Notes: a model not told the origin generated them from the sequence alone. A stretch of DNA of 34,158 nt from Candidatus Falkowiibacteriota bacterium (GCA_903847415.1 CAINDR010000040.1:1-34158), one strand, 5' to 3'. Counted from the stretch's first letter, positions 23,407 through 31,726 are shown. Program-made: numbers and translations.

Positions 23407-24039
23407 ATGCATAATTTTGAACAGCTAAGTGGTTTAGATAAAAAGACAGAAGATTTTTTTGGTTTAGCTGGAGAGAGAATTTTGAGTGAAGAACAGAAGA
23501 AAAAATTGCCAGCCCTTTTGGAGTTTGCAGAAGAATTTGGCAATAAAATTAAAATTGAAAAACCAGGAATTCAGTTAAAAGATTTTCAATCAGAAACAGA
23601 GGCAGAGGAGTTGTTGCAAGAGTTTATTGGAAATCCGATGTTGAGTGATTCTTTTGATCAAGATAATTCTAGTCGACGCGAATGGGAAAAAGAATGTCTT
23701 TTTCTTCAAGATCAATCATTAATTGATATTTATCAAAAAAATAAATTAGCCAAATCTCGTAGTCAGAATATTGTTGCCAACTTTTTATTACTGTATGAAG
23801 GTGAAAAAGACGTTTCCGAAGATTTATCTGAAAGCATTAGTGCTATTATTGATAATCTTGAAGACTATAAAAATTCAGAGGAGTATTCAAATGCGAGTTT
23901 TGAAGAGAAATGGAAAACGATTGATCCATATGATCAATTGACAACAGGGGGAAAGATGGAATTTATGGAAAGATACGAACAAGCAGCCTTAAAAATCCTA
24001 TCCCTCATTAAGCAAGAGCGTTTTCAGTCCAAGGAGTAA
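23407..24039 (+). CDS. Protein of unknown function inside the str operon
   Basis: I do not recognise this 210-residue protein. It is acidic, largely helical and soluble, with no cysteine clusters or membrane segments; visible stretches are LSGLDKKTEDFFGLAGERILSEEQ at the start, RREWEKECLFLQDQSLIDIYQ in the middle and GGKMEFMERYEQAALKILSLI near the end. The start lies 2 nt after the fusA stop, and the 24052 gene begins 12 nt after its end. Tight spacing implies co-expression with EF-G. The base before ATG is T and codon use is like its neighbours. Confidence 0.8.
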   Translation: MHNFEQLSGLDKKTEDFFGLAGERILSEEQKKKLPALLEFAEEFGNKIKIEKPGIQLKDFQSETEAEELLQEFIGNPMLSDSFDQDNSSRREWEKECLFLQDQSLIDIYQKNKLAKSRSQNIVANFLLLYEGEKDVSEDLSESISAIIDNLEDYKNSEEYSNASFEEKWKTIDPYDQLTTGGKMEFMERYEQAALKILSLIKQERFQSKE

Positions 24040-24051
24040 GTAAATAAATAT

Positions 24052-24426
24052 ATGGACGAGAATTTTCAGCGGATTATCCGCTTAATCAAAAAAACTGGCG
24101 ATAAAATGATTTTTTTTGACAGCCAGCAACCAGAAAATTCTTTTGTGATGTTTCCGCTAGAAGTTTACGAAAGGGAAGTGGATGCCGATAGTCAGATTAA
24201 CAAAGTTCCAGCCCTACCACTAGATTTGACAGAAGGAGGTTTAGCTGATAAAATAAACTCTGATTTAGTTGCTTGGAAAAATGAGATAAATCCAGAATTT
24301 TTAGCCGAAGAAGTTCAAATTGGTGGCCAGTACTTTGTTCAGGGGCCTCAAAAAACAACGGAAAAGATTAAAAATTGGCAGATTCCAGAACCAATCAAGC
24401 ACGCAGCAGAGGAAGTTGTTGAATAA
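24052..24426 (+). CDS. Small protein of unknown function with a Phd-like N-terminal segment
   Basis: This 124-residue acidic protein is not a family I can name. Its N-terminal part (IIRLIKKTGDKMIFFDSQ...SFVMFPLEVYERE) resembles the two-strand plus 'PLEEYE' pattern at the start of Phd/YefM-type antitoxins, but the similarity is short, there is no toxin gene next to it, and the C-terminal half (EEVQIGGQYFVQGP, then IPEPIKHAAEEV) is different. It lies between the 23407 gene and tuf in the str operon. A ribosome- or EF-associated role is only a guess from position. Confidence 0.75.
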   Translation: MDENFQRIIRLIKKTGDKMIFFDSQQPENSFVMFPLEVYEREVDADSQINKVPALPLDLTEGGLADKINSDLVAWKNEINPEFLAEEVQIGGQYFVQGPQKTTEKIKNWQIPEPIKHAAEEVVE

Positions 24427-24446
24427 AAGTTTGAAAAATTTATAAA
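24419..24446 (+). promoter_or_regulatory. Promoter of tuf
   Basis: TTGAAT (24419-24424) overlaps the end of the preceding gene and is followed after 16 bp by TATAAA (24441-24446). The predicted start near 24453 lies just before the folded tuf leader. Confidence 0.55.
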
Positions 24447-24457
24447 TAATTAATAAC

Positions 24458-24507
24458 TACGACTGGTTTCCCAAGTGGAAAGAAACCTCATTAAATTGAG
24501 GGTCGTA
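24458..24507 (+). promoter_or_regulatory. Three-way-junction-like structured leader of tuf
   Basis: TACGAC (24458-24463) closes with GTCGTA (24502-24507). Inside are GGTTTC/GAAACC (24465-24470 with 24482-24487) and CCTCA/TGAGG (24486-24490 with 24497-24501). The last two share two cytosines, so they are either slightly trimmed in a junction or alternative to each other. The fold ends 11 nt before the tuf ATG. No known motif is recognised. Confidence 0.55.
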
Positions 24508-24518
24508 AAAATAAACAA

Positions 24519-25706
24519 ATGGCAGAAAAATTTGACCGTTCGAAACCTCACGTTAACATTGGTACTATTGGCCACGTTGACCACGGGAAAACAACCTTGA
24601 CCGCCGCTATGTTGGCAGTTTTTGGTGCTAATGGAATGAGCGCTTCGAAAAAAGGCGTTAACGAAATTGACTCCGCTCCAGAAGAAAAAGCTCGTGGTAT
24701 TACCATTGCTACTGCTCACGTTGAGTATGAATCAGCAACTCGCCACTATGCTCACGTTGATTGTCCAGGACACGCTGACTATGTTAAAAACATGATCACC
24801 GGTGCTGCTCAAATGGATGGTGCTATTTTGGTAGTTTCCGCAACTGACGGCCCTATGCCTCAGACTCGCGAACACATCTTACTTGCTAAACAAGTTGGTG
24901 TTCCTTATATCGTTGTTTTCTTAAACAAATGCGATATGGTTGAGGATGTTGAGTTGATCGACCTTGTTGAAGAAGAAGTTCGTGATCTTTTAAAGAAATG
25001 GGATTTCCCAGGTGATACAACTCCAATTATTCGTGGTAGCGCTTTGAAGGCTTTGGAAAATCCAACTGGCCCAGACGCTGAACCAGTGATGAAGTTGATG
25101 GAAGCTATTGATTCCTATATCCCAACTCCAGCTCGTGATGTTGATCATCCTTTCTTGATGCCAGTTGAAGATATCTTCTCAATTGAAGGTCGTGGAACAG
25201 TAGTTACTGGTAGAATTGAACGCGGTATCATTAAAGTTGGTGAAGAAGTTGAAATCGTTGGTTTGATGGATACTAAAAAGACCACAGTTACTGGTGTTGA
25301 AATGTTTAACAAGCAGTTAGATCAAGGTCAAGCTGGTGATAACGCTGGTTTACTTCTTCGCGGTACTAAGAAAAATGAAATTGAACGCGGACAAGTTCTT
25401 TGTAAACCAGGTTCAATCACTCCTCATTCTGAGTTTGAAGCTGAAGTTTACATTTTGGGTAAAGATGAAGGTGGTCGTCACAAACCTTTCTTTAAGGGTT
25501 ATAAACCACAATTCTATATCCGTACTACCGATGTTACTGGTGAAATCGAATTGCCAGCAGGTGTCGAAATGGTAATGCCAGGAGATACTGCTAATTTGAA
25601 GATCAAATTGATCTCCCCAGTTGCTCTAGAAGAGAAACAGAGATTTGCTATTCGTGAAGGTGGTCGCACTGTCGGCGCCGGCGTGGTAACAAAAATTCAA
25701 AAATAA
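24519..25706 (+). CDS. tuf: Translation elongation factor Tu
   Basis: EF-Tu delivers aminoacyl-tRNA to the ribosome. The 395 residues carry G1 [10 protein letters not shown] (18 onward), switch [14 protein letters not shown] (usual Asn replaced by Ala at one position), G3 [13 protein letters not shown]4 NKCDMV, GSALKAL, and the domain III segments [20 protein letters not shown] and [18 protein letters not shown]. Length is standard. It has its own promoter and leader, so it can be expressed apart from fusA, and a long-stem terminator follows. Confidence 0.98.
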   Translation: MAEKFDRSKPHVNIGTIGHVDHGKTTLTAAMLAVFGANGMSASKKGVNEIDSAPEEKARGITIATAHVEYESATRHYAHVDCPGHADYVKNMITGAAQMDGAILVVSATDGPMPQTREHILLAKQVGVPYIVVFLNKCDMVEDVELIDLVEEEVRDLLKKWDFPGDTTPIIRGSALKALENPTGPDAEPVMKLMEAIDSYIPTPARDVDHPFLMPVEDIFSIEGRGTVVTGRIERGIIKVGEEVEIVGLMDTKKTTVTGVEMFNKQLDQGQAGDNAGLLLRGTKKNEIERGQVLCKPGSITPHSEFEAEVYILGKDEGGRHKPFFKGYKPQFYIRTTDVTGEIELPAGVEMVMPGDTANLKIKLISPVALEEKQRFAIREGGRTVGAGVVTKIQK

Positions 25707-25713
25707 ACACTTG

Positions 25714-25760
25714 AGCCCGCTTTGTGTAAAAGCATAAGGCGGGCTAGTTGTGTTTGTTTT
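25714..25760 (+). terminator. Long-stem terminator after tuf
   Basis: AGCCCGCTTTGTG (25714-25726) and CATAAGGCGGGCT (25733-25745) pair over 13 bp (two G-U) with a 6-nt loop. The following TTGTGTTTGTTTT is T-rich but interrupted, so termination may be partial. CTAGTT at its foot can also pair with AACTAG at 25780-25785, before rpsJ. Confidence 0.75.
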
Positions 25761-25795
25761 AAATAAAAATATTTATAAACTAGTTCATTATTTCT

Positions 25796-26131
25796 ATGCC
25801 AGAGAAAAAAGAAGACAAAGATTTTAAACAGAGAATCAGAATCAAAATCAAAGCTTTTGATCACAAAATTATTGATCAATCTACCAAGACCATTGTAGAT
25901 ACAATCGAAAGAAGTGATGCTCAATTTTTTGGTCCAATTCCATTGCCAACCGAAAAAAGAAAGTATACTGTTAATCGCTCAACTTTTGTCCATAAAGACT
26001 CTCGTGATCAATTTGAAATGCGTGTTCATAAGAGGATTATTGACATCGTTGACCCATCCGCAAAGACCATCGAAGACTTAACAAATTTAAATCTTCCAGC
26101 AGGGGTTGACTTGGAGATTAAAATGCAGTAA
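25796..26131 (+). CDS. rpsJ: 30S ribosomal protein S10
   Basis: S10 is a small-subunit head protein and also the NusE antitermination factor. The 111 residues have a short charged N-terminus ([10 protein letters not shown]) and the S10 core [38 protein letters not shown] and [19 protein letters not shown]. It is first in the S10 operon, 89 nt after tuf, but a promoter for the downstream genes lies inside its 3' end, so rplC onward can be transcribed separately. Confidence 0.97.
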   Translation: MPEKKEDKDFKQRIRIKIKAFDHKIIDQSTKTIVDTIERSDAQFFGPIPLPTEKRKYTVNRSTFVHKDSRDQFEMRVHKRIIDIVDPSAKTIEDLTNLNLPAGVDLEIKMQ

Positions 26132-26134
26132 AAT
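26106..26134 (+). promoter_or_regulatory. Promoter inside the 3' end of rpsJ, reading into rplC
   Basis: TTGACT (26106-26111) and TAAAAT (26129-26134) are separated by exactly 17 bp, each matching five of six consensus positions; the -10 box includes the rpsJ stop codon. The predicted start near 26141 gives a leader of about 200 nt before rplC. Confidence 0.65.
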
Positions 26135-26159
26135 AGTATTGTTAGATTAAAATTTTTAA

Positions 26160-26283
26160 GCGTCCGAAAATGACTCGCATAACTCCCCTAATATTACAGG
26201 AGAAAGTGTGCAAGTAGAATTCGTTTACGCAATCGGAGGTAAAACCGCCAAACAATAAGAACTAAAAATTAAAGTATTCTGGT
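26160..26283 (+). promoter_or_regulatory. Structured leader RNA of the rplC operon, with mini-ORF
   Basis: The main helix is ACT-c-GCATA-a-CTCC (26173-26186) with GGAG-aaag-TGTGC-a-AGT (26199-26215). TCCGA (26163-26167) can close around it with TCGGA (26233-26237), competing with a GG-a-GGTAAAACC-g-CC hairpin (26235-26249). A 15-codon ORF, MTRITPLILQEKVCK (ATG 26170, TAG 26215-26217), spans the main helix exactly. CTGGT at 26279-26283 duplicates the left arm of the terminator downstream and could act as an antiterminator. Confidence 0.5.
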
Positions 26284-26315
26284 TAGTATTCATCTTTTTG
26301 ATTTTTGTTTTTAAG

Positions 26316-26337
26316 GCTGGTTTCCGACCAGTTTTTT
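26316..26337 (+). terminator. Terminator/attenuator six bases before the rplC start
   Basis: GCTGGT and ACCAGT pair (one G-U at the base) around a TTCCG loop and run into TTTTTT. It lies between the leader and the ATG of a large essential operon, so it must be read through, which makes it an attenuator candidate. Confidence 0.7.
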
Positions 26338-26343
26338 ATTTAT

Positions 26344-27126
26344 ATGAAGTTTATCTTAGGAAAAAAATTAACCATGACACAGATTTGGGAAGGTGACCGC
26401 GTGATTGCTGTGACTCCAGTTTCTGCTGGCCCATGCGTTGTGACTCAAGTCAAAAATGAAAAGAGTGATGGTTACTCTGCCTTACAAATCGGTTTTGGCT
26501 GGAGAAAGAATAAAAATATTGCCAAACCACAACTTGGTCATTTGAAAAATGCGAATGCCTTGGCTCCAGAAAAACACAGTGTTAGAAATCTAAAAGAATT
26601 TAGAATCACAGATGTTTACGCTGAAGTTGGCGATTTGATTCTTGCAAATATTTTTGAAAAGGGTGAAAAAATTAAAGTAACAGCTACTTCCAAGGGTAAA
26701 GGTTTTCAGGGTGTTGTTAAACGTCATCATTTCCAAGGTGGTAGAAAGAGTCATGGTAACAAAGACCAACTCCGAATGCCTGGATCAATTGGTCCAAAAG
26801 GTCCAGCTCATGTTTTTAAAGGAACTAGAATGGCTGGTCAGATGGGTAATGAACAAGTCACAATCACTAACTTATCCATTGCTGCTATTGATGAAGAGAA
26901 AGGAATTATTTATATTAAAGGTGCTATTCCTGGACCAATTTCTGGATTAATTTCAATTAAGGCTGACGGTGATTTAAAACTAGTTAAAGAATTGCCAAAG
27001 TTAGAAGAAGTAAAAGTAATTGAACCTGAAGTCGTTGAAGCTGTTGAAGAGGAAGTAATCACTAAAGAAGTTGTCGCTGAAGAAGTTTCACCTGAAACTC
27101 CAGCCGAAGAAGCGAAACAAGAATAA
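26344..27126 (+). CDS. rplC: 50S ribosomal protein L3 with an acidic C-terminal tail
   Basis: L3 is an early assembly protein reaching toward the peptidyl-transferase centre. The track starts at 26305, inside the attenuator; ATG 26344 (MKFILGKKLTMTQIW) is the normal L3 beginning. The core has KGKGFQGVVKRHHFQGG, then KSHGNKDQLRMPGSIG and GTRMAGQMGNEQVT. At 260 residues it exceeds E. coli L3 (209) by an acidic tail rich in Glu and Val (ending PETPAEEAKQE). It heads the L3-L4-L23-L2 series and is followed by rplD after 57 nt. Confidence 0.96.
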   Translation: MKFILGKKLTMTQIWEGDRVIAVTPVSAGPCVVTQVKNEKSDGYSALQIGFGWRKNKNIAKPQLGHLKNANALAPEKHSVRNLKEFRITDVYAEVGDLILANIFEKGEKIKVTATSKGKGFQGVVKRHHFQGGRKSHGNKDQLRMPGSIGPKGPAHVFKGTRMAGQMGNEQVTITNLSIAAIDEEKGIIYIKGAIPGPISGLISIKADGDLKLVKELPKLEEVKVIEPEVVEAVEEEVITKEVVAEEVSPETPAEEAKQE

Positions 27127-27183
27127 TCTAAGACAGGCTTCACCTGATTAATGTAAATTATCGGTTAAGTCATTACCTATAAG

Positions 27184-27828
27184 ATGAAAATCAAAGTTTA
27201 TAATCAAAGTGCTAAAGAAGTCAGTGAGTTAGAAGTTTCTGATAAAGTTTTCGGTTTGAAAACTAATTCCGAATTAATTCATCAAGCAGTAATTGCTCAG
27301 ATGTCTAACGAAAGACAGGTTTTAGCAGATACCAAGGATCGCAGTGAGGTTCGTGGTGGTGGTAAGAAACCATGGAAACAAAAGGGAACTGGTCGCGCTC
27401 GTGTTGGTTCTAGTCGTTCTCCTTTGTGGCGCGGTGGTGGTGTTATTTTTGGACCAACTAGTGATCGCAACTTCAGTGTTAAAATTAACAAAAAAATGAA
27501 GCAAAAGGCTTTATTAATGTCAATTTCTGACAAAGTTGCTAACGCTAGCTTCGTAGTCTTGGATAAATTAGAATTTCCAGAATTTAAAACTAAAGATTTT
27601 AATACTTTCTTAAGTGCTGTTGAAAAAGAAGTTTTAGCAAATGACCGTCGTAGCGTTTTATTGGTTAATTCCAATAAAGATGAAAAAATCAAATATTCTG
27701 GCAGGAACTTAAAGGGCGTAGAAATTATCAATTTAGAAAACTTAAATATTCTCGACATCTTAAAATATCGCAATTTAATCATGACCGAAGATGCGGTGAA
27801 TAAAATTTCTGAACAATATAGTAAATAA
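27184..27828 (+). CDS. rplD: 50S ribosomal protein L4
   Basis: L4 lines the exit tunnel and in E. coli also represses the S10 operon. The 214 residues contain the tunnel loop GGGKKPWKQKGTGRARVGSSRSPLWRGGGVIFGP in its usual place (about 57-90) and a C-terminal LENLNILDILKYRNLIMTEDAV. The ATG is preceded by G, one of few starts here without T. A 215-residue minus-strand ORF over it is a shadow. Confidence 0.97.
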   Translation: MKIKVYNQSAKEVSELEVSDKVFGLKTNSELIHQAVIAQMSNERQVLADTKDRSEVRGGGKKPWKQKGTGRARVGSSRSPLWRGGGVIFGPTSDRNFSVKINKKMKQKALLMSISDKVANASFVVLDKLEFPEFKTKDFNTFLSAVEKEVLANDRRSVLLVNSNKDEKIKYSGRNLKGVEIINLENLNILDILKYRNLIMTEDAVNKISEQYSK

Positions 27829-27854
27829 TTATTGAAAGCAGCATTATTAAACAT

Positions 27855-28277
27855 ATGGCTACAAGTATTACCGAAAAGAAGCTGGTTAAAAAACCAGTGG
27901 ATAAAAAAGAAGCACCGAGCATGAAGGATCTTTATTCTGATCAAACTGCTTCAACTACTAAAACCTCCAAGGCAAAAGTTGGAGAAAAATCTCTTACTGC
28001 TTATCGTGTTTTAGTTAAACCAATGATCACCGAAAAAGCTGCTCATCTTGGTACTGAAAATAAGTATGTTTTCATGGTTAGCCTTGATGCCAATAAAATT
28101 GAAGTTGCGAAGGCTGTTAATTCAATTTACAATGTAAAAGTTGAGAAGGTTAATTTGATCCGTTGTGAAGGTAAAGCTGTGGTTCGCGGTCGCGTTAAGG
28201 GTAAGAGAAAAGACTTCAAAAAAGCCATCGTTACTTTGGCTAAGGGAAATAGCATTAGTATTTACGAAGGAGTCTAA
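27855..28277 (+). CDS. rplW: 50S ribosomal protein L23 with a charged N-terminal extension
   Basis: L23 sits at the tunnel exit and docks trigger factor and SRP. The core begins near residue 48 (AYRVLVKPMITEKAAHLGTENKYVFMV) and includes NSIYNVKVEKVNLI and the RVKGKRKDFKKAIVTL end. About 45 N-terminal residues, Lys/Ser/Thr-rich, precede it; E. coli L23 is 100 residues, this one 140. It ends with a TAA directly followed by TAG. It lies 26 nt after rplD. Confidence 0.96.
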   Translation: MATSITEKKLVKKPVDKKEAPSMKDLYSDQTASTTKTSKAKVGEKSLTAYRVLVKPMITEKAAHLGTENKYVFMVSLDANKIEVAKAVNSIYNVKVEKVNLIRCEGKAVVRGRVKGKRKDFKKAIVTLAKGNSISIYEGV

Positions 28278-28301
28278 TAGAAAATATTTTATTGAATACA
28301 T

Positions 28302-29138
28302 ATGGGAATTAAAAAAGTAAAACCAAATACTCCAGGCCGACGCGAAGCTACTTTTGATGATTTTGCGGATGTAACTAGCCGTACTCCGGAAAAAAGTTTA
28401 TTGATTATCAAAAAGAAAACTGGTGGACGCAATGCTCAAGGAAAAATCACTGTTCGTCACATTGGTGGTGGTGCCAAGCAATTTATTCGTACCATTGATT
28501 TCAAACGTGAAAAATATGGTGTTCCAGCAAAAGTAGCGACTATCGAATATGATCCTGGTCGTGGTTCCAGAATTTGTTTACTGCATTATGCCGATGGCGA
28601 AAAGCGCTACATCATCATGCCTCTTGGTCTTAAAGTTGGTGATACCATTGTTAGCTCTAAAGAGTTGATTGAAATTAAGACTGGAAACGCCATGCCTGTT
28701 CAATTTATTCCAGCTGGGATGCCAATCCACAATGTTGAACTTGAACCAGGGAAGGGTGCTCAGATTTGTCGTGGTGCTGGTAATGTTGTTTTCGTGATGG
28801 GTGTTGAGGAAAAATACGCACAATTAAAAATGCCAAGTGGTGAAATTCGCTTAGTAAGAAAAGAATGTCTTTGTACCGTTGGTCAAGTTAGTAATCCAGA
28901 AAAGCGTCATATTATTTTAGGAAAAGCTGGTCGCAGTCGCTTGATGGGTATTCGTCCAACTGTTCGTGGAACAGCAATGAATCCAGTTGACCATCCACAT
29001 GGTGGTGGTGAAGGAAACCAGTCAATTGGTTTACGTCATCCAAAAACCAAATGGGGCAAACCAGCCCTTGGAGTAAAGACCAGAAAGAAACGTCGCTCCA
29101 ATAAAATGATTGTTAAACGTCGCACTAAGAGAAAATAA
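28302..29138 (+). CDS. rplB: 50S ribosomal protein L2
   Basis: L2 is needed for subunit joining and peptidyl transfer. The 278 residues include [41 protein letters not shown], and the strongly conserved [13 protein letters not shown] with the His essential for activity, ending in the basic [16 protein letters not shown]. Length matches E. coli (273). It starts 24 nt after rplW. Confidence 0.98.
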   Translation: MGIKKVKPNTPGRREATFDDFADVTSRTPEKSLLIIKKKTGGRNAQGKITVRHIGGGAKQFIRTIDFKREKYGVPAKVATIEYDPGRGSRICLLHYADGEKRYIIMPLGLKVGDTIVSSKELIEIKTGNAMPVQFIPAGMPIHNVELEPGKGAQICRGAGNVVFVMGVEEKYAQLKMPSGEIRLVRKECLCTVGQVSNPEKRHIILGKAGRSRLMGIRPTVRGTAMNPVDHPHGGGEGNQSIGLRHPKTKWGKPALGVKTRKKRRSNKMIVKRRTKRK

Positions 29139-29164
29139 TTATTAAAATTCTCTAAAATAAATTT

Positions 29165-29452
29165 ATGTCAAGAAGTTTGAAAAAAGGACCATACGTCAAT
29201 CCCCGCATTCTCAAAAAAGTCCAAGACGCTAAACCAGGTGATAAAGCAGTAATCAAAGTTTGGGATCGTGCTTGCGCAATTACCCCAGCAATGGTTGGCT
29301 TCACTTTTGGTGTGCACAATGGAAAAATTCATATTCCAGTTTATGTTGTGGAAAATATGGTTGGTCATCGTTTAGGTGAATTTGCTTCTACCAAAAAATT
29401 TGTTAATCATGGTGGTAAAATGGCTAAGACTCAAGCTCAAGCCAAAAAGTAA
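29165..29452 (+). CDS. rpsS: 30S ribosomal protein S19
   Basis: S19 is a head protein that contacts S13 and the A-site tRNA region. The 95 residues begin [19 protein letters not shown] and show [18 protein letters not shown] and [15 protein letters not shown]. Length is standard. It lies 26 nt after rplB. Confidence 0.97.
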   Translation: MSRSLKKGPYVNPRILKKVQDAKPGDKAVIKVWDRACAITPAMVGFTFGVHNGKIHIPVYVVENMVGHRLGEFASTKKFVNHGGKMAKTQAQAKK

Positions 29453-29479
29453 TTTCTTCTTATATTAATCAAGAATCCT

Positions 29480-30004
29480 ATGGAAATAAAAGCTAGTTTA
29501 AACCAATTAAGGATGTCACCACGCAAAATGCGTTTAGTGACTGACTTGGTTCGAAAAATGCCAATTGATAAGGCAATTAACCAACTCCGTTTTGCAAATA
29601 AACTGGCAGCTGGACCATTGCAAAAATTAATTGAATCAGCAATTGCAAATGCGAATAATCTTTATAGCATTGGTTCAGATAATTTGATGATTAAAGAGGT
29701 AAAAGTCGACGAAGGTCAAACTCTGAAACGCTGGATGCCTCGAGCTCATGGTAGAGCAACGACAATTCGCAAGCGTTCTTGCCACGTCCACCTTACCTTA
29801 AGTGAAATTCGGGAAAGTGGTGCCACTAAAAAGAAGGAAGCAAAAGTTGACGCGCCAATCAAATTAGAAGCAATCGCTGATGAAGCAAAAAAATCTATTA
29901 AAAAATCTGATTCTGAAAAATCCGAGAAAGATACTTCTAAGAAGGGTGAATCAAAAAGTGGTGGTGGTTTCGCTAAAAAAGTTTTTAACCGCAAAGTTGG
30001 TTAA
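29480..30004 (+). CDS. rplV: 50S ribosomal protein L22 with a long charged C-terminal tail
   Basis: L22 lines the exit tunnel with its hairpin. The core (about 1-112) has LNQLRMSPRKMRLVTDLVR and the tunnel hairpin LKRWMPRAHGRATTIRKRSCHVHLTL. A tail of about 60 residues follows, rich in Lys, Glu and Ser (KKSDSEKSEKDTSKKGESKS) and ending in a basic FAKKVFNRKVG; E. coli L22 has 110 residues in all. It lies between rpsS and rpsC as usual. Confidence 0.96.
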   Translation: MEIKASLNQLRMSPRKMRLVTDLVRKMPIDKAINQLRFANKLAAGPLQKLIESAIANANNLYSIGSDNLMIKEVKVDEGQTLKRWMPRAHGRATTIRKRSCHVHLTLSEIRESGATKKKEAKVDAPIKLEAIADEAKKSIKKSDSEKSEKDTSKKGESKSGGGFAKKVFNRKVG

Positions 30005-30043
30005 TCTTAAATAATCTATTGACTCAAACTAATTACACGATCT

Positions 30044-30724
30044 ATGGGCAGAAAAGTAAATCCAAAAATATTCCGCATGGGCATCACCAAAACTTGGCCT
30101 TCCGTTTGGTTCAAGGCTGGTGAAGGTTATATCAAAGCTATTCAGCAAGATATTGCCGTTCGCAAATACATGATCAAGGAATTTAAGGAAGCGGGAATTG
30201 ATAGGGTGGAAATTATTCGCACTAGCAATAAAATTCAAATTGATATTTGGACAGGTAAGCCTGGTCTGATTATCGGTCGAGGTGGAAATGGCGTTGAAGA
30301 ATTAAAGAAAAAGCTTCACACAAAATTTCTTAAAACTTTCCGTCCCGGTGAAATTAACTTAAATATCAAAGAGGTTTCTCGTCCAAATTTGAGTTCTCAA
30401 ATTTTGATTCAATCGATGATTCTGGAAATTGAAAAACGCGCTCCTTTCCGTAAGGTAATGAAGCAAGCAATTGGTCGCGTTGAAAGAGCTGGTGCTCAGG
30501 GAGTGAAGGTTGTTGTTTCTGGTCGTTTGAATGGCGCTGAAATTGCTCGAACTGAAAAATTAGTGTTCGGAAAAGTTCCTCTTCATACTTTACGTGCCGA
30601 TATTGATTATGCTCGTGGTGCCGCTCACACAACTTATGGAGCAATTGGTATCAAAGCTTGGATCTATCGTGGTGAAATTTTTGAAAAAGATAAAGAGTCC
30701 AAAGGAGAAGTGCTTCAGAATTAA
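30044..30724 (+). CDS. rpsC: 30S ribosomal protein S3
   Basis: S3 lies at the mRNA entry and has helicase-like function with S4 and S5. The 226 residues begin [20 protein letters not shown], carry a KH domain with the [18 protein letters not shown] loop (about 75-92), and the C-terminal [18 protein letters not shown] and [14 protein letters not shown] segments. Length is close to E. coli (233). It starts 39 nt after rplV. Confidence 0.97.
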   Translation: MGRKVNPKIFRMGITKTWPSVWFKAGEGYIKAIQQDIAVRKYMIKEFKEAGIDRVEIIRTSNKIQIDIWTGKPGLIIGRGGNGVEELKKKLHTKFLKTFRPGEINLNIKEVSRPNLSSQILIQSMILEIEKRAPFRKVMKQAIGRVERAGAQGVKVVVSGRLNGAEIARTEKLVFGKVPLHTLRADIDYARGAAHTTYGAIGIKAWIYRGEIFEKDKESKGEVLQN

Positions 30725-30750
30725 TTAGCTTTTTAAACAAGACAAGAAAT

Positions 30751-31158
30751 ATGTTAATGCCAAAGAAAACTAAATATCGAAAAGATCACAAGCGCCGAAA
30801 AGGCGGTACTGCGACTCGGATGATTAAGGTCAGTTTTGGTGATTTCGGGTTAAAAACCTTAGATGCTCACTGGATCACTGCTCGTCAAATTGAATCTGCT
30901 CGTCGCGTTCTGACTAGATATGTCAAAAAAACCGGAAAAGTTTGGATTAGAATTTTTCCTGATAAACCAGTAACAGTGAAAGGTGGCGAAATTCCGATGG
31001 GAAAAGGTAAGGGGTCTGTTGATCACTACGTTGCCTGTGTTAAACCAGGAACAGTAATGTTTGAAATGAATGGAGTTGAAAGTAGCGTAGCAAAAGAAGC
31101 TCTAGAGCTCGCTAGCCACAAATTACCAGTTAAATGCGCCGTTATCTCTAAAGAGTAA
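30751..31158 (+). CDS. rplP: 50S ribosomal protein L16
   Basis: L16 shapes the A-site tRNA binding region. The 135 residues begin [14 protein letters not shown], as in most bacteria, so ATG 30751 is kept over ATG 30757. [22 protein letters not shown] is the conserved functional loop, including the Arg that is hydroxylated in some bacteria. Length matches the family. It is 26 nt after rpsC. Confidence 0.97.
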   Translation: MLMPKKTKYRKDHKRRKGGTATRMIKVSFGDFGLKTLDAHWITARQIESARRVLTRYVKKTGKVWIRIFPDKPVTVKGGEIPMGKGKGSVDHYVACVKPGTVMFEMNGVESSVAKEALELASHKLPVKCAVISKE

Positions 31159-31180
31159 AGCACAATAATATTCAAGTAAT

Positions 31181-31366
31181 ATGGAATTTAAAGAATTACA
31201 ACAAAAGAGTGTCAGTGAATTACACAAGTTACTAGCTGATTCTCGTGATAAATTGCGCGAACTGCGTTTTAAGGACTCTAACAAGCAATTGAAGAATGTC
31301 CGAGAAATTAGAGGAGTGCGAGCTTTTATTGCTCAAGTTTTTACCTTGTTAAATAAACAAAAATAA
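31181..31366 (+). CDS. rpmC: 50S ribosomal protein L29
   Basis: L29 is a two-helix protein at the tunnel exit next to L23. The 61 residues start MEFKELQQKSVSELHKLLAD and contain LRELRFKDSNKQLKNVREIR, matching the L29 pattern LRFQ...L.N...IR. It lies between rplP and rpsQ, the standard place. Confidence 0.95.
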   Translation: MEFKELQQKSVSELHKLLADSRDKLRELRFKDSNKQLKNVREIRGVRAFIAQVFTLLNKQK

Positions 31367-31374
31367 TCAAACAT

Positions 31375-31716
31375 ATGGCCGAGAAAAAAATCGCCAAGAC
31401 AACCGTTAAAAAAAGTACTACCCAAAAAGAAGTTAAAAAGACTTCTGAAACCAAACGCTTCGCTCCAGTAGCAGATCCAAAAAAGGAAGCGATTCGCAAG
31501 AAATTTAGTGGTGTAGTAGTTAGTGATAAAAATGACAAAACTGTCGTAGTTTTAGTCGAACGAGTTAAGCTTGACCCAAAATATAAAAAAAGATTCACTG
31601 TTAGTAGTCGTTATAAAGTTCATGATGAAAAAAATGAATTTAAAACTGGCGACAAGGTTACTTTTGTTGAATGTCGACCAATGAGTCGCGATAAACGCTG
31701 GAGAGTAATCAAATAA
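31375..31716 (+). CDS. rpsQ: 30S ribosomal protein S17 with a charged N-terminal extension
   Basis: S17 is an OB-fold primary 16S rRNA binder. The core begins near residue 40 ([31 protein letters not shown]) and ends with [16 protein letters not shown]. About 35 Lys/Thr-rich residues precede it; E. coli S17 has 84 residues, this one 113. It begins 8 nt after rpmC. Confidence 0.96.
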   Translation: MAEKKIAKTTVKKSTTQKEVKKTSETKRFAPVADPKKEAIRKKFSGVVVSDKNDKTVVVLVERVKLDPKYKKRFTVSSRYKVHDEKNEFKTGDKVTFVECRPMSRDKRWRVIK

Positions 31717-31726
31717 TTGTAAAGAT

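Noticed and set aside
24052-24426. Antitoxin of a toxin-antitoxin pair
   Set aside because: Only a short N-terminal likeness to Phd/YefM, no adjacent toxin, and co-location with EF-G and EF-Tu genes.
26150-26270. SRP RNA, tmRNA or a tRNA in the rpsJ-rplC gap
   Set aside because: No GGAA-type SRP loop motif, no TPsiC arm or CCA end, and no tag-peptide frame; the position also favours a leader.
26305-26343. Upstream start of rplC in the track
   Set aside because: The extra codons translate the attenuator hairpin; ATG 26344 gives the standard L3 start.
27297-27944. 215-residue minus-strand ORF over rplD and rplW
   Set aside because: It lies opposite the strongly conserved L4 reading frame and resembles no protein; it is a shadow.
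30019-30043. TTGACT before rpsC as a promoter
   Set aside because: No -10 box occurs at a usable distance; the 17-bp point falls on CTATGG at the start codon.
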